Shown: positions 40,570-50,079 of the stretch, piece by piece
Position numbering within the stretch: the stretch's first letter is position 1
Layout: each line of letters opens with the position of its first letter
From: Isochrysis galbana
Taxonomy: Eukaryota > Haptophyta > Isochrysidales > Isochrysidaceae
Direction of reading: 5' to 3'
Assembly: GCA_018136815.1 (NCBI GenBank)
Contig: CM030939.1
Location: 3,713,419 to 3,777,418 of the forward strand
DNA: 64,000 nt
Program-made: the position numbers and the translations under genes
Notes under the pieces: generated by a model
The model's database searches: none
What the model was told of the DNA's origin: nothing
What the model saw: only the letters and a program-made list of their open reading frames with translations

Positions 40570-41190
40570 CTAGTCTCTGAGATACTGCTGGATGCGATCA
40601 TGCTGGATGCGGTCGAGCCGTCGCTTCCTCCCCCGGACCACTGAGAAAGACAATGCAAAGATGAGCAGCATGAGCGCCTGAGCAAACGCAAGGGCGGGGA
40701 TTAGCCAGGATGGTTGCATCGAGTGTGGTCCATGCCCCATTGTGAACGGATTTTCCGCATATCACTCGTGCAGTCGCCCCACCAGGCGTGAACCATGGTG
40801 GGCGGCGCTTCACCTCGAATCTCGCCAAACCCATGAACTCGCTTTCGCGTTGCGTGCAGCTCTGATACGTCAGATATGGCTCGATCTCTGACCGACCGTC
40901 AGTGACATTGACACTGAAGCAACGCACCTCCTGCCTATATCCGCTCAAACTGCGAGGGCGCGGGCGGTACAGGCTGAGTAGGTGGTCTCCGAGGCTAGGC
41001 TGACGCTCTCGCTCAAACTGGACGGTATGCTCGCCTACCTGCAGTAGCTCTCGTCCATCTCGTCGACGCTGCAGGGCTGGCACGCGCTGCGATCCGACGA
41101 CGTGGGCTCACATGAAACGTCCTCGATCGATGTGGATAGAGTCATCCGGCTGTCGTCCGGCCTGAGGATGCGCTCCTCGAGTGACGCCAT
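40570..41190 (-). CDS. Small single-pass membrane protein, three exons, function unknown
   Basis: I do not recognise the family. Exons 41,190-41,039, 40,949-40,814 and 40,677-40,570 join in consistent phase (AG|T, then phase 0) to 131 residues. Donors are CTGCAG|GTAGGC and TTCGAG|GTGAAG. Acceptors are CCTCGCAG|TTTG and TTTGCTCAG|GCG, the last preceded by a CTAAT branch-point-like site and a pyrimidine stretch. The product starts MASLEERILRPDDSRMTLST, has seven cysteines before the membrane, a hydrophobic segment EALMLLIFALSFSVV, and a basic tail RGRKRRLDRIQHDRIQQYLR that would be cytosolic. No signal peptide is visible. The neat splice structure is the main evidence. Confidence 0.6.
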
Positions 41191-41479
41191 ATGCTGGCGC
41201 CGCCGGCGTCCCCAGACGGGCGATATTGTAGGTACTACTTACTAGGCAGGGATAAAAGTGAGTGAGTAGGTTGTAGGTTGGAGTACGTTAAGGTGGTTCT
41301 AAAGCTTTTTTTCTAGGGGGGGCTTGCGGGGGGGGGGGGGGGGGGGCGTTGCGCTCCCACCAAGGTCGCCGCGCGAGCGTGCCAGGGAGGGCATGGGCAG
41401 GCCGCCAGGGGGGAGGAAGACTGCCCGCTGTGGCTTCCAAAAGGGGCACGGGCACCGGGCGGGGAGGGGTCTGGGTGAG

Positions 41480-42030
41480 CCCCCCCAAGTTGGCTCCGGC
41501 CAGAGTTTCGAGAATTTTTTTTCGAAATAAGGGGGGCCAATCGCAATCAAAACTTTTAACCGAAATAAAGGCCGATATGGCGCTGACGAAGCGAAATAAG
41601 CCCCCCCCCAAGCCCGCTCCCCGCTCCCCGCTCCCCCCCCCCCCCCCGCCCGGGGCCGCGCGCCGCGCCTTGGCGCGCTTCCGGGCATCCAAGCGCAAGC
41701 GCAAAACCGATAACGACGAGGATGATGATGATGATGATGACGCCCTTGATTGAGGGCTCAGGGCATCCCTCCGACCCCCCAAGCTCGTCGCAGGAGGTTG
41801 AGGTTGGTCTACACTCAGCATCCTAGACCGGGGATGGCCGCGCGGCAACGCATCGGGCATCGGGGCCCGCCGCGGCGACGCTTAAGCAAATTCCGATTCG
41901 AAATTAGGCCGAAATCAGACCCCTCGAAGCTCGAAATTTGCTCCAACCTCATCGAAATTTCGAATCGAAATAAGGGTGGTTTTGGATCGAAACTCTGGCC
42001 GGAGCCAACCCCCAAGCTCTCACCGCGGAT
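41480..42030. repeat. Inverted-repeat-bounded segment (about 550 bp)
   Basis: TTGGCTCCGGCCAGAGTTTC at 41,492 recurs inverted near 41,988-42,015 (GAAACTCTGGCCGGAGCCAA). CGAAATAAGG flanks the inner side of both. G-homopolymers at 41,327-41,346 and C-homopolymers at 41,632-41,650 surround it. Probably a MITE; related TTTCGAGAATTTTTTT sequence occurs at about 60,848. Confidence 0.6.
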
Positions 42031-42639
42031 GAACGGGGAGGAGTCCAGGATGCTGCGACTGACGGAATGCGCGAAGATATACGCATAACTACGCCACCGA
42101 AGGGGTCGAACTATCGTTAAAGTGGAACTCGTCCGCTGAAGCCAACGCGGAGGGTCGAGGAGAGATCCAAACTCGCGCGGGGGGGAGAAGGCGATGTGCG
42201 GAGAGACCTTCTTTCTAGACAAGCGACGAGCAAGGGGCGACGAAACAAGACGCGAGACACGAGGCGCGTGCCATTCGTTCTTCCTTTCTTTCATCGAAAC
42301 CGCGACGAAACTAACATTAAACGTCGGTGCCCCCTCCGCGAGGATCGCGAAGAAGAACGGACGAGATGGAGGCAATCATCGAAGGAACCGCGAGAGGAAT
42401 CGAAGCGAGGGGGGGGAACAACGACGGCCGGAGGAAACGAACCGCGCGCGGGGGAGAAGAGAACCTCGCGCGGGGGGGGGGGATTAATATAACGGCCGGA
42501 GGCGAAGGACGGCACGCCGAGGGAACGAACCTGCCGCGGGGGGGGCGAGGGACCGAGGGCACGGCGGGGCAGCGTGGGAGGGCGCGAGGCGCGAGGCCGA
42601 TCTCGGAGCGAGATCGCGTCCTTTCCCTCGCGGAGCGCG

Positions 42640-43010
42640 GAGAGACCCCCCACGAGATATCTTGGGACCGGAGAATGTTTTGGACGAATCTTCTTGCCGT
42701 CGGCCGAGGCGAGGCGGACGGAGAGAGAGAGAGAGAGAGAGTCTCGCAGAGCGACTGCAGAACGAGGAGTCGAAGTCATGCCGGTTTATTACCTTAAACG
42801 AGCCAACAATTATAGTAACAGCAAAAACAAAATTCGAATCGCAAATTTCGAGACCAAAATCTGCAAACCTGGACTTGAGACCATGGGGAATCCGAATCTG
42901 TGTGTCTTGTGCGTCAGTGGCAACACGGGGAACTGTTCAATTGTAATTGTGAGCGCGTACCTTACACGAATATTCATGCCTACAGCCTTCAGATGGGCAG
43001 GAATACAACA
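42640..43010 (+). repeat. Copy of hAT transposon interior (4,080-4,440), inverted
   Basis: Long near-identity with the reverse complement of 4,080-4,440, including the GACTGCAGAACGAG block and the ATTACCTTAAACGAGCCAAC block. Both carry the GA dinucleotide run. Its transposon ends were not located; 42,031-42,639 and 43,011-43,670 hold no supported gene. Confidence 0.75.
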
Positions 43011-43670
43011 GACGATCGTTCAAGTTGAGGCGCAAACAAGACGAGAGGAGGGAGGCGAGGGCGCCCCGTCAATGACGCGATCTCAAACAAATTTTACTGT
43101 GCATACTGTAAGATGTGGGTCTACGTCCGTAAGAGCCTATTGTCGCATTCGCGATGTCTCAGAGGCAAAAGGAAATAACAGTAAAAAGAGCAACAGTAAA
43201 ACAGTAAAAAAGAACAGAGGAAGAAAGAAGAAGAAAAGTGAAAAAGAAGAGAAAAAAACCCAGAGTATATAGGGCGGTTCTCAGCCCTTCCCCTCGGCCC
43301 TATGGCTACGTAAACTCTCGCGTGGCATAGTGGTTCAACCCACCGCCTCCACCAACCTTTTGCTCTGGGTCGCGAGTTCGAGGAGTTCGAGTCCGGACGG
43401 AGCGCTCTGCAGTTCGAGCCCCGCTCCTTCTCCTCTCCGCTCTTCTTCTACAGTTAAAATATCCTGCCTTCCTACCGTTAAAATTATGCACTCCGTCTAC
43501 CGTTAAAATCCTGTCTCCGTCGCCTTGCCAAGACATTTCCTCTGCCTTCCTGCCGACTTCCTTGCCAGTTCCTTCCGCCCCGGTTTCCCGCTTGTCTGCA
43601 AATCGGTTTCACCGCATTACGACCAAGCTTAGTGGGGAAACTCCTCGTCCAGTTCCGTTACCCGAAAATC

Positions 43671-43828
43671 TCGTTCATCTCGTCGGGCCCTCGGGCCATC
43701 TCGTTCATCTCGTCGGGCCATCAAGGCCATCTCGTTCATCTCGTCGGGCCATCAAGGCCATCTCGTTACATCTCGTCGTCGGGCCATCAGGCCATCTCGT
43801 TACATCTCGTTCATCTCGTTACAATCCA
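43671..43828. repeat. Tandem array of an about 31-bp unit
   Basis: Repeated ATCTCGTTCATCTCGTCGGG with CCATCAAGGCC linker, about five to six imperfect copies, ending just before the retroposon at 43,870. Confidence 0.8.
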
Positions 43829-43869
43829 AGCTGCGGCTTTGATTTCCACACCTATGGGACGATGGTCCC

Positions 43870-44619
43870 AACTAAGTTTATACTTGGTTCGCCCATGGGG
43901 GGGCACGAGCCCCCCTCTCTCTCCACTCCTCCCCTGCCGTGGGGGAGGAACCACCCATCCTCCTGGCATGCCTGATGGCTTGCCAGGAGGCCACTGCCCT
44001 GCTGACCCACTCTCTCCCTGACAGGCTCGCCTGATTCGCGCGTCCTGGCCCCTCGTGGCCAGCCCATCGCTCCAACCCCCCCTCCCCCCCTGTTCGACAG
44101 GCAGACAGGTGCAGACTGGGGGCCCCTGAGGCCCAGGAGCGCCAGCGAGGGAGAGGCAGGGGAGACCAGGGCCCAGCCCCAGCCTCCTCTGCCCCCTGAG
44201 CTGGCCTCCAGGAGCCTCCAGGGGGCGCCAGAGGCAGCTGCAGGCCTGTCGCAGGCGCGCCATCGCGCGTGCCTGCAGGAGAGGGGAGAGAGAGCGCGGA
44301 GAAGGGGGGGGGCGGAGCGAGTGCTCCGCTCACCGGAAAATATGTAAGTCCCGCACCTGTTTACAGGAGAAGTCGGGACTGAGAACGCCGCCAGCCCGGT
44401 AGGCATAGGAGGAAGGGGGGAACGGATCACCGGGGGGTGGCGCGGGCCACCGACCATATCTAAGCCCTTTTCCCCTATCCCCCTAGTAGTGCACGGGGGG
44501 AGCCGCCTGATGGCGGGGGGGAAAGGGCCGGGAGAGAGGGGGTGTAGAAAGGTTTGCTGCGTGAGTAGAAAGTAGAGGGTCCACGGCCGCGTGTGCGGTG
44601 AGACTATTAAGAAGTTAAT
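43870..44619 (-). mobile_element. Retroposon copy (750 bp) with 17-bp target duplication
   Basis: TATGGGACGATGGTCCC is found at 43,853-43,869 and 44,620-44,636, directly outside the element. On the minus strand the element begins ATTAACTTCTTAATAGTCTC, passes two adjacent hairpins (CCCCC…GGGGG and GCCGCC-TGAT-GGCGG, near 44,480-44,520), and ends CCCATGGGCGAACCAAGTAT then AAACTTAGTT. This copy shows that the CTTCTTAATA module and the AAGTATAAACTTAG end, seen separately elsewhere, are the two ends of one element. Confidence 0.87.
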
Positions 44620-44651
44620 TATGGGACGATGGTCCCTACGACGTCTTCCGC

Positions 44652-44939
44652 TTGATGAGTCTCTTGGGTGGCATCACCTTCTGGTTTCTCGTAAGTGCTT
44701 CAGGCGCAGCACTCATCGCGTCGGGGGATGGCCTCACGAGGGTCGGGATCGCGGTCGGGGTGGTCTTCGCGCTGTTCATTCTTCTCCTCTTGGTACTGTG
44801 GAAGACAAAGTATTTTCGCTTTTACAAGACGGAGAACATGCAACTGACCTTTGATGCGGAGGCGATATTGCAACGGGAGGCACAAACTAAAACCCGTCAC
44901 GAAACACAAACACACACAAAAAGTGCCCACACAACGTGA
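44652..44939 (+). CDS. Small two-helix membrane protein, 5' part possibly displaced by the retroposon
   Basis: Unrecognised. The frame reads MSLLGGITFWFLVSASGAAL, then VGIAVGVVFALFILLLLVLW and KYFRFYKTENMQLTFDAEAI, giving two hydrophobic helices and a polar tail. The frame is also open upstream (WDDGPYDVFRL) to the retroposon's target duplication at 44,636. The element may therefore have separated this part from its true start; an intact upstream exon was not found before 43,853. A splice-donor-like CTCGTAAGT lies inside the frame. It may be a broken gene or a short intact one. Confidence 0.4.
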   Translation: MMSLLGGITFWFLVSASGAALIASGDGLTRVGIAVGVVFALFILLLLVLWKTKYFRFYKTENMQLTFDAEAILQREAQTKTRHETQTHTKSAHTT

Positions 44940-45934
44940 CAAGTCCTATAATCATTTGTTTCGTTTGGGGGTGAAAAAAACAAGACCTCGGGTTGCATTC
45001 TTCAACAAGAGCAGTGAGCATGGTTGCATTCTTCAACAAGGGCGGGACGATCGTCCGAGTTGGAGTGGAGTAGGGGCCAAGTTAGGGGTCAGTAGAAATT
45101 ATATACCTAAATTGACAGGATGGGTGTGACAAAAAAAGGGAACCTCAAGTTGCACCTTCTGGGTGGATGGTTCTCGCCCCCCATGAGGGGAGTCGAGAGA
45201 GTGGGGGGGCGCGAGGCCCCCCTCCATGGCCATGGCGACCAATCATAAGATTAGTGCGCCCGCAAGAGAACGAAGAGAATGACGGAAAGTGAACGCCAAA
45301 AAGAACGACACGATCTGGTAGTCATTAGATTCTGCCTAGTATACCCGTTTCCAGTAGCATACCGTAAGATCTTGTGATAAAACCTCAATCTTGACTTGGT
45401 GAAATTTCACCCTTAGAAGTTAGAAGCCCTGTTTCTGTTTGACCGCCCTATTAGCTAGTAGCTAGTGGGTTGGCCAGTACATACCATCGATTATTTTATT
45501 TTATGAATGAAGGTTGGACCGAGCAACCAGGCCGCTCAAGACACTCTGAGATGATGTTGCAAAATCCCGAGCTATGCACTCATCAATTAGGGCACTTGCC
45601 CACTCCTTCCGTGATCCTTTCTTGAAGAGAGTGCATGGTTGTGCGTGTGAAATGTGGCGGCCGGGCTTTGTTGCTCAGCTGAATCACATGGGAACGTCGC
45701 CCCATGATCTCGCACGTGATTATGCATGTCAATCTTGTCATCTGATCTCGTGCACGACATCATCTAGTGGGTATAGGAACTTGTCACGCCATATGGCCTG
45801 TTCCTAGTCGCAAAGCCGAGGCCGCTGCCAACGATGACAATCGAAACGAGAACGCTCACCTGCGAGCATAAGCAGAAGAAGGAATCATGCTGAGAAGGTA
45901 CCAAATGATCCTTTCACGTGCGACCAATGACATT
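44940..45934. other. Intergenic with repeat fragments
   Basis: Contains the AGGTGCAACTTG motif inverted (about 45,130) and a block at 45,165-45,265 (CCACCC-type CTCGCCCCCCATGAGGGG to ACCAATCATAAGATTAGTG) also found at 58,258-58,360. An hAT-type end CTGTTTGACCGCCCTA lies at about 45,435-45,450. A 77-residue frame (45,574-45,807) has a CQSCH…RHM pattern that could be a decayed BED-like finger. Confidence 0.5.
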
Positions 45935-47254
45935 TTACTCGTGGGTTGAAGGCCACGTTGACCTCCATGCAGCCAAGGCAAGGGTTGCAGTGGCAGCGCG
46001 GCAGTTGCGCACCGGGCTGTCGACAGCCTGTACGATGAACCATTCGGTCACGTGGATACCAAACGAAACGAGTCGGATACCAAGGAAGAAATGCGCGACG
46101 GCCAGGAAGTATATCAGCTGAAAAACAATGGCTATGCATAGAGTCAGCAGGGTGGTTGCAAGCTCGGCGATAAGGCAGACCATCGCGGAGGCGGAGCCTC
46201 GCAGGGAGAAGTCCTCCACAGCGCGACGACGTCTAATAGCTGCGGCAGAGGCGGATGAGTCCAATGAGGCATACCAGCCGTCACCCCAGCACCAGCTGAG
46301 CACCGCATTGAAGCGTTCGTCGGCAATAGCACTCGGCGAGGACAATGTGAGGGCGGTTGTATGGGCTTGAACTTGTGTTGGTGCGCCAGGGCTTCCTGCA
46401 GGAAGCTGGGCGATGTGGTCTGAGGGCAAAACGTCGATGCGGATTGGTGGCGCAAGAGCAATGGCGCTCAGCAGGAGAAGCAAGAAGATGATTATCGCAC
46501 CAGGCCATGCCTGCACGCTTGCCCAGAATCGTGCAAATTGTGCCAACGGAGCTGCATGGTTGATCGTATCCGCGGGGTCCGCGTTGTTATTCGCAGGGGT
46601 TGCAGAGCCAACCCTTGAATTCATTTGTGCCCTGGCGGCAGAGATGCCCCGCGCCATGTTGGCATTAACCCACACCTCACAGAGTTGGAAGAGCACATCG
46701 GCGTGGTTGCTCTGAACGAGCTGAGGCACTTCTTGCTGAAATTCTGCCATGAAGCGATCGCACTCCCTCCTATGGTACAAATAGAACCCGATCAGCATGA
46801 CTGGGTCTCTGATGTCCAGGTTGGTCGTGAGCTGCTCGGCCGTAGGTGGATTAATGCTCGGCAGTTGGGTGAGACTTGCCGGCAGCGGGTTCGCGACAAA
46901 CGCATCCAGCTGGGCCTGGGTCAGTGCCTCAGCTACGGGCATCGTCGTTGGGTGTGTTGCGGTGGCCTGCATCACACGGGAGCGCCACCACGCCTCACAG
47001 AGTTGGAAGAGCACATCAGCGTGCTTGCTCTGAATGAGCTGAGGCACTTTTTGCTGAAATTCTGCCATGAAGCGATCGCACTCCCTCCTATGGTACAAAT
47101 AGAACCCGATCAGCATGACTGGGTCTCTGATGTCCAGGTTGGTCGTGAGCTGCTCGGCCGTAGGTGGATTAATGCTCGGCAGTTGGGTGAGACTTGCCGG
47201 CAGCGGGTTCGCGACAAACGCATCCAGCTGGGCCTGGGTCAGTTGGGCAGCCAT
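45935..47254 (-). CDS. Tandem BAF-like DNA-binding domains fused to a membrane region
   Basis: A 439-residue intronless protein. Residues 5-92 and 111-198 are two copies of a domain resembling barrier-to-autointegration factor: PLPASLTQLPSINPPTAEQL, then LIGFYLYHRRECDRFMAEFQ, then VLFQLCEAW. The order (helix-turn-hairpin, G-F-x-L with basic residues and D-x-F, then L-C-x-x-W) follows animal BAF and the free copy at 48,005. The two copies are almost identical in DNA (318-bp period, about 205 bp with one difference). A polar linker is followed by a strong transmembrane helix (about 250-270) and, after a soluble loop, a hydrophobic region with one to two further helices (357-400). Expected location: a membrane, perhaps the nuclear envelope (inference). 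BAF homology is by eye; another helix-hairpin-helix family is possible. Confidence 0.65.
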   Translation of the reverse strand: MAAQLTQAQLDAFVANPLPASLTQLPSINPPTAEQLTTNLDIRDPVMLIGFYLYHRRECDRFMAEFQQKVPQLIQSKHADVLFQLCEAWWRSRVMQATATHPTTMPVAEALTQAQLDAFVANPLPASLTQLPSINPPTAEQLTTNLDIRDPVMLIGFYLYHRRECDRFMAEFQQEVPQLVQSNHADVLFQLCEVWVNANMARGISAARAQMNSRVGSATPANNNADPADTINHAAPLAQFARFWASVQAWPGAIIIFLLLLLSAIALAPPIRIDVLPSDHIAQLPAGSPGAPTQVQAHTTALTLSSPSAIADERFNAVLSWCWGDGWYASLDSSASAAAIRRRRAVEDFSLRGSASAMVCLIAELATTLLTLCIAIVFQLIYFLAVAHFFLGIRLVSFGIHVTEWFIVQAVDSPVRNCRAATATLALAAWRSTWPSTHE

Positions 47255-48004
47255 GTTCTGATCCCTCGTCTTCCTCTCTGTCCAAATGCCACTACGACCG
47301 AGCAGGACAGGGACAAAAGGGAGGAGAGGAGAGCAGTCGTCGAGAGAGAGAGAGAGAGAGCCGACTCCAAAGAAGAGGTCGCGGTGCGAGAATAAAAAGC
47401 GGGATTGTATGCCTCGATACCTTGGTTCTGGAGAGAGAGTTGACCAAGAGAAGGAGAGGAGGCGGTCGTCGCCATGTCTTTAATTTTACAAAACGCAGGG
47501 TGTTGTGTTTTGTAAAATTAAAGTGAAACGCAAGCTGGTCGTCGCCATGTCTTTGGGTCTTCAACGAACGACAAGCTTGGGGGGGGAAAGACAAGTAAGA
47601 CTGTAATGATAGACCTCTCAGCATGGTTACTTTAGTCAGAGTCAGCCCCACACTCAATGACCAATGAAGAGGCAACGGATGGAAACGGACAAACGGACGC
47701 GCTGTCGTCCGTTAGTTCCAGCCCATGGTCACCTGGGATCTTTGCAAGCTCCGCACCCGCTTCTCTTGTCATTGTGGGGGGAGCAGTCAGACGTGTCTGG
47801 AGTTGAAGACAGGGCGAGGACAGACGAAGATTGACTCACACACGGCACAACTGAACCTACGACTATGAGGAGAGAGGAGAACACATGGAAAATAGAGGGA
47901 AAACGCCAGAAGAATCTTCGGGCGTACAAGAGCCTGCCGGAGAGAGAGGGGGAGGGAGAGGAGAGGAGCAGAGAGCGGCCGTCGCACCCATCGAAATAGC
48001 AGCC
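47255..48004. other. Intergenic between divergent BAF-like genes
   Basis: Holds GA-repeats (47,344-47,360; about 47,940-47,975) and a 27-bp palindrome-like pair of TTTAATTTTACAAAACGCAG and its complement at 47,478-47,522. No gene supported. Confidence 0.5.
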
Positions 48005-48313
48005 ATGGCGAGGGTGGTTGGATCTCTCACCGCGGCTCAAATCGACGAATTCACCAATAAGAAACCACTCCCCACCGACCTCGCTGACATGCCGAACGTC
48101 GGGGCCGAGACCAAGAAAAAGCTGGTGGCAGCGGGCATCGAAACGCCAGAACAGCTGATCGGCTTTTATCTGTACAAGGGAAAGCGACAAGATCGCTTCG
48201 TCCAAGCACTTCTGGATCAAGCTCCCGGCCTCAATGAGGGCAAGCGCCCCGAGATCCTGTACCGCCTGTGTGACGCTTGGATCAGAAACAACAGTCGCGA
48301 GCTCAGCCAATGA
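48005..48313 (+). CDS. BAF-like (barrier-to-autointegration factor-like) small DNA-binding protein
   Basis: From ATG 48,005 (context GCAGCCATGG) the product has 102 residues, close to the 89 of animal BAF. SLTAAQIDEFTNKKPLPTDL leads into a clear helix-hairpin-helix, ADMPNVGAETKKKLVAAGI, then EQLIGFYLYKGKRQDRFVQ and LYRLCDAWIRNN. This parallels BAF's G-I-G…K-L-x-x-x-G hairpin, its G-Q-F-L-x-L-K-K-D-x-x-x-F helix and its L-R-E-W-C-D-A ending. BAF bridges double-stranded DNA at the nuclear envelope and mitotic chromatin. An in-frame ATG at 47,885 would add a GA-encoded Gly/Arg/Glu-rich leader and seems less likely. Divergent to the membrane-anchored tandem form 750 bp away; its sequence is clearly diverged from that gene, so the split is old. 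Confidence 0.68.
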   Translation: MARVVGSLTAAQIDEFTNKKPLPTDLADMPNVGAETKKKLVAAGIETPEQLIGFYLYKGKRQDRFVQALLDQAPGLNEGKRPEILYRLCDAWIRNNSRELSQ

Positions 48314-49380
48314 GGAGAACTGTCACAGGCGCCCTCTCCTCGCTCTGCTTCACTGCTTCAGTGAGTTGATTGCTGGATCATGAAAGCCGAGACAGAAAGG
48401 AATCAAGAGCGCTGCCGGTACAGGCCTCTGATCTGCCGCAGTGGATGCATGTGGCTCGCAAGTCTTCAGTCACCGCCAGCCTGCCCAGATTTCTGTCTCT
48501 AGCCCAGCGCCGAAGACCTGCATGCATGCCATTGGTGACGGACAGGCACAAGCTCCCTTCCTGCCTCTTACTCCGTTGTTCTCGAAGTCTTAGCATAGCC
48601 CCTTTGATTACGACCGGTCCGTTGGCGAGCATGCCGTGCTCCTTGCGGACGTTACTTCTACTTGCCATGCTTCTTGCGGGATGTGCCCGCAAAAACCGTG
48701 TTCACCTTCACAGCGTTGGCAAGGGGGGCAAAGGATCCAATCGGTGCTTGGAAACGTAAGTGCAGACTGCCTTCTTTGTGCAAATCGGCTTCGACGTTCG
48801 GCTGGATTAGGGAATCTGTCATTCAATTTGCTGGATATGGGGTGCTGCATGCTTGACGGTGCCTGCGCGTGGCTTTTTCGTTCGTCATTTGCCCGAAACG
48901 CATGAAAAAGAAACTTCTTAGTATTCACACCACACGCGCGGCCTTGGAATGATACCTCCGTAGCCACGCCCACGTGCTCTCTGCTCCTCCACCCATCCTG
49001 CCTTGCAGCTACTTTCCGCGTGCCCTATTATGGGATTATTTATGGGGCATAAAGTGTAGTTCGTTCGTAGTTCCAATTGGAGGGTGGCACTCGGTCGTCG
49101 GTCGGCCCTATCTAGACGCCATGCGGTCGCAAAAAGTTACCTCTTGCATTGTGCATTGTACGACCGTGTCCTACGCATTTTTGGTGCATCTTTCTGTATC
49201 TGTAGGACTTGGGGCTTGAGAGCCGCATGGTACTTGAGAGTGAAGGATTGGGGTTGAGGCTTGAGGCTTCCCACCCAGTGCAACTAAGTTTATAGTTTAT
49301 ACTTGCTTGCTTCCCCCATGAGGCGGCTTGCCTTCATTTGCTCTCCTTTCCCTCCGGTTTCTTCCCCTCCCGCGGGGAGT
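48314..49380. other. Intergenic with retroposon fragments
   Basis: AAACTTCTTAGTATTC at 48,908 starts a 5'-module fragment. CAACTAAGTTTATAGTTTAT at about 49,280 is an inverted 3'-end fragment. The 49,330-49,400 block (CTTTCCCTCCGGTTTCTTCC) is repeated at about 55,905-55,935. No gene supported. Confidence 0.5.
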
Positions 49381-49590
49381 CTCACCCTACCATGAGCCCC
49401 CCGCGAGCACCCCGAAGGAGAGGCCCAGCAGCACCACGCACGCGACGAGAACGGCGTCGCCTTGGCTCGTCATGAGGACGCGTCCCGAGAGGGCCTGGTA
49501 GACGCCCACGCCGAGCACGGCGTAGCCCGTCCCCTTGTGCGCGACCCGCCACACGGCTCGGCGTGTGGCGCGGGCGCCGGGCCTGTCGCG
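49381..49590 (-). pseudogene. Membrane-protein fragment resembling a cytochrome b561-type C-terminus
   Basis: Minus-strand reading RRAVWRVAHKGTGYAVLGVG, VYQALSGRVLM and VLVACVVLLGLSFGVLAGG, ending in a stop. A His-containing helix followed by a G-rich helix resembles the end of b561/DOMON proteins, but only about 60 residues are present. A shorter paralogous fragment (ALSGRALMPAVIVAYVGLSF) lies at 55,735-55,836. Part of a duplicated segment. Confidence 0.35.
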
Positions 49591-49619
49591 TTAAGTGCAA
49601 CGAATCTTCACACATATGT

Positions 49620-49805
49620 TGAAAATGTCGAGGGGGGATTCGATGGAGGTGGCGGTGAGGGAGGAATAGACGGAGGTGGTGGCGAAGGAGGGACAGATGG
49701 CGGTGGTGGCGGGGGAGGGACGAATGGAGGCGGTGGCGAGGGAGGAATTGATGGCGGTGGTGGCAGGGGAGGATTGGATGGCGGTGGCGGCGAGGGTGGG
49801 ATAGA
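49620..49805. repeat. 36-bp minisatellite encoding Gly- or Pro-rich repeats
   Basis: About five imperfect copies of a GGAGGTGGTGGCGAGGGAGG-type unit. The plus frame gives GGGGEGGIDGGG; the minus frame gives SPPPPSIPP, like extensin-type linkers. Because either strand is open across it, coding cannot be assigned. Confidence 0.8.
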
Positions 49806-50079
49806 TGATTGAACGCCTTTCCATCTGTGGGTGATGGCGAGGACTTTGCTACGGGAAGCGATGCGTGTCGCTCGTGAGCTAGGGATGCGGCGCCTGTGGT
49901 TGTGGACGTTGCTCGGATCGGGGCCCGTCTTGTTGCTCAGTTCCCCTCCCCCCACATCCCACATCTTTTGATTTGTTTTTTATGATCTTCAATATATTCT
50001 TCAATTATTGTCTTGTGTCTGCCGCTCCAGCACACTATCCAGGCCACGGATCGCAAAACGACGTATGAAACGGCGGTAG

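Noticed and set aside
41349-41753. 134-residue plus-strand frame with Lys/Asp-rich end
   Set aside because: Lies across G- and C-homopolymers and the inverted-repeat segment; no domain and no paralogue.
44480-44520. Hammerhead ribozyme in the retroposon module (CTGATGG followed by GAAAG)
   Set aside because: The sequence between the two boxes does not form stem II and the third core box is missing.
32982-45450. A single 12.5-kb transposon bounded by TAGGGCGGTCAAACAG and its inverted copy
   Set aside because: Flanking 8-mers (CCAAGAGT and TTAGCTAG) differ and the interval holds several host genes; the ends are more simply two separate remnants.
47729-48310. 193-residue minus-strand frame opposite the BAF-like gene
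   Set aside because: Antisense shadow; the plus-strand product has a paralogue 750 bp away.
49462-49812. Gly-rich or Pro-rich protein across the 36-bp minisatellite
   Set aside because: Both strands are open because the unit is a multiple of three; no leader, domain or splice context.
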